Source of the DNA: Kryptolebias marmoratus
Lineage: Eukaryota; Chordata; Actinopteri; Cyprinodontiformes; Rivulidae
NCBI RefSeq assembly: GCF_001649575.2
Contig: NC_051434.1
Span: forward strand, 7,302,268-7,366,267
Direction: 5' to 3'
Length of the DNA stretch: 64,000 bases
Part shown: positions 62,201 through 64,000 of the stretch, piece after piece
How positions within the stretch are numbered: the stretch's first letter is position 1
Layout: each line of letters begins with the position of its first letter
The notes under the pieces: generated by a model
What the model was told of the DNA's origin: nothing
The model's database searches: none
Seen by the model: only the letters and a program-made list of their open reading frames with translations
Made by a program: the position numbers and the translations under genes

Positions 62201-63164
62201 TTTGTTTTGTTCCAGTCAGAGGCATACCAGTCAGATACGGCATAAACAAATCAGATCTGTGCAAGTCCACATCCAACTAGCTTGCATCTGATTGTAGGAA
62301 ACTCTAAATCATTTAACATTCCAGTTGACTTTGATTATCAAAAACAACAAAAGATGTTCACAAACGTCTAGGCAACCAAAGGTGTTCCTGTCTGCTGTAA
62401 AGATTAGAAATGCATAATGATAGAAAAATGTGATTGAGATGTAATTTTCAATATTACAATAAGAAAATTGGCTACAATGAGTCCATATTTTCCTTTCTTA
62501 TCTTCCTCTGTTCTGCCATCAATTTGCTTCTAATATTTTCCTTGTCTCAGAACATAAAGAAGACCTGAAACCTCCAATTTTGAGCCTATTTCACTATCAA
62601 AGTCAAGAAATCACCGGCTTCTTTCAGGTTTTACATTGTAACACATTAAAAAAAAACCTGCTTAACGTCTTTGAAAAGAGACACGGCCAAATTTCTTTTC
62701 CATTACCAAACCTGGCATCTGAGCACTCAGCCACCAAAGCTCTCCAACTGGAGAGTCAGAAACGATGTGTCCCCCTTTGGCTCGTCACGCAGACACATCG
62801 AATGTCTGCCAGAAGTCTGCATGGTTCCAAGATGGACCCCATTTATTATTCACAGAGAGCAGCAATTTATTTTTTTTTTAACTAATCGTTTTTACACATT
62901 CGTAGCTGGTTTAGAGGTCGCTCATCAGCCTCAGCACAAAAAAAGCGATCTTGTGGAGTTTGCCTTGATTAATTTTGCTAATAATTTTCACTGTATTCAG
63001 AGTAGAAGTACAACAAATGAGCAGCACCAAAGTGACAGATCTGAACTCTCTGAGAACAATCAATAATATGAATTATTGATAACAGAGGCAGGTAAACTAA
63101 ATAAAAGGGAGAAAAAAGATTGCATAAAAAAGGCCTATCTCACCCACCTCCTTTCCATGACAAG
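62201..63164. other. Unassigned intronic sequence
   Basis: Two overlapping plus-strand frames (62580-63066) in different phases show no domain or splice context. Nothing else recognised. Confidence 0.45.
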
Positions 63165-63628
63165 TTTTAATTTAAAAGATGTATTAATGTGTTATAGATG
63201 ACTCTCACAAACTACCACAAACCTTCATATAATTATTTGTAATTTTGATTAAGCTATATAGCAACATTTATGTTAGCAAAGGTTGATTAGCAGTTGTGGC
63301 CATCTTGAATTGGATTGACTCCAAATGACAATCAGCTGTAGCTGCACATATAATGATTACTTTCTGAACGTTTCATTAACGTTCCTCTGATGGTTCATGA
63401 GATGTTTTGTCAACCAGGTTAAAGTTCAAAGTTCAAAGCAATGATGTTACACAACCGGTTGTTTTCTAACTATGAGTTGAGGATGACTCTCGGCTACTAC
63501 CACACCGCATTTTGGTTTAATATCTGTAAAACCGGCTAACTTGTAGTTATTTTTGTGTTTGCTAAAGTGATTTAGTTGTGACGGCCATCTTGCATCAGAT
63601 GGAGTCCAAAAATGAATTAGTTGTAGAT
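63165..63628 (+). repeat. Repeat family A, tandem pair, second cut by an insertion
   Basis: Unit 1 (63180-63420) has TTGTGGCCATCTTGAATTGG and GGTTCATGAGATGTTTTGTC. Unit 2 (63470 onward) has GACTCTCGGCTACTACCACA, GTGACGGCCATCTTGCATCA and TTAGTTGTAGATG, then stops inside the block that elsewhere continues TACATCCAGTGATT. Foreign sequence starts at this point. Confidence 0.8.
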
Positions 63629-64000
63629 GTGAGGATCTGGGGTTTGGCTCCACCTTCTGGGTGGTGCCACTAATCATTGTTCACAGGTGTTCCTCATACC
63701 ATTGACGAGACCATACAGGATTTAAGCAGCAGGCTGTGATCACATCTTCGCTGGAGCATCAAACCTACTGGGTTAGATTCTCCGCCTTAGCGTCTAACCT
63801 AAAATCTTGCTCCTAGTGTTAACTACGTTCTCTGTTTGTACCTACGTCCTAGGTTTTTGCCACGCCACGACTACGGATACTAAGGACTACTTACCTGACA
63901 CCCTTCTGATACTTACCTTCCTGGAATTGGCTCGTCACATCTGGAACTTCTGGGACTCCTGGAACCACTCCTCCTCTCCTCGACGCCGCATTTACCTCCT
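63629..64000 (+). mobile_element. LTR-type element, 5' portion, running off the window
   Basis: Starts TGAGGATCTGGGGTTTGGCT exactly where the family A unit is broken, then CCACCTTCTGGGTGGTGCC, a TATA-like GGATTTAAGCAGCAGG and pyrimidine-rich CTGG/CCTGGA sequence. The TG start, the TATA position and the abrupt junction fit a Ty3/Gypsy-type LTR. No polyadenylation signal, primer-binding site or protein region is reached before the end, so this remains inference. Confidence 0.4.

Larger units (their letters stand above)
27345..64000 (-). other. efna3: efna3 intron 1 (partial, extends beyond the window)
   Basis: At least 36.6 kb upstream of exon 2 in which no exon 1 was recognised. Exon 1 of an ephrin-A should encode a signal peptide and end near a conserved HAVYWNSSN-like segment; minus-strand candidates for VYWN were checked and fail. 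The interval is a mosaic of repeats A, B, C and D, a Tc1/mariner relic, a SINE, a MITE and an LTR, separated by unassigned AT-rich sequence. Assigning all of it to intron 1 is inference; a small unrecognised gene inside is possible. Confidence 0.6.

Noticed and set aside
1..64000. CRISPR arrays, operons, ribosome binding sites, tRNA or rRNA genes.
   Set aside because: None seen. The only tRNA-like sequences are SINE heads, and the tandem repeats lack spacer structure.

Overview
The window is vertebrate nuclear DNA, almost certainly from a ray-finned (teleost) fish. It is AT-rich, has no bacterial-type gene packing, and carries typical fish mobile-element debris: CR1/L2-like and other LINE fragments, a V-SINE-like and a tRNA-derived SINE, a decayed Tc1/mariner element, a palindromic hAT-type MITE and LTR pieces. 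The coding content is one gene on the minus strand, ephrin-A3 (efna3), with four exons that could be spliced and translated by hand. There are two single N bases (17282 and 31029).

Layout. 1-16340 appears intergenic, or beyond the 3' end of efna3. It holds a 5'-truncated LINE whose remaining reading frame is open (859-2096, minus), a LINE tail (3000-3335, plus), a long (TG)n (4592-4643), a roughly 500-bp inverted-repeat element (5370-5885), a possible solo LTR (7430-8090, minus), a V-SINE-like copy (10463-10695) and several copies of two repeat families that recur through the window. 16340-18295 is the probable efna3 3' UTR.

efna3 runs right to left. Exon 5 (18296-18414) encodes the GPI-signal tail, exon 4 (24968-25045) the linker, exon 3 (26314-26379) the last strand of the ephrin domain, and exon 2 (27043-27344) most of the receptor-binding domain. 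All junctions have GT/AG sites and matching phases, and together they give 187 residues with no frame break. Exon 1 (signal peptide and the first strand of the domain) was not found, so intron 1 covers 27345-64000 and probably continues beyond the window.

Intron 1 is mostly repeats. I define four families by comparing places within the window. Family A is a unit of about 350 bp, seen at about ten loci in either orientation, singly or in tandem. Family B is an inverted terminal segment of about 90 bp that once brackets tandem A units (45935-47255). Family C carries runs of AGCTAAAAGCTAAAAG; one of its copies lies some 50 bp from the exon 2 splice acceptor. Family D has two diverged copies. Insertions into A copies (a MITE at 46516-46729, an LTR at about 63628) give a relative order of events. 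The least expected noncoding signal is a tandem repeat at 39000-39345 whose unit contains an 18-base match, one mismatch, to the tRNA-Pro primer-binding site of gammaretroviruses. No new molecular system is evident; the best leads are that tandem repeat and the composite A/B element.
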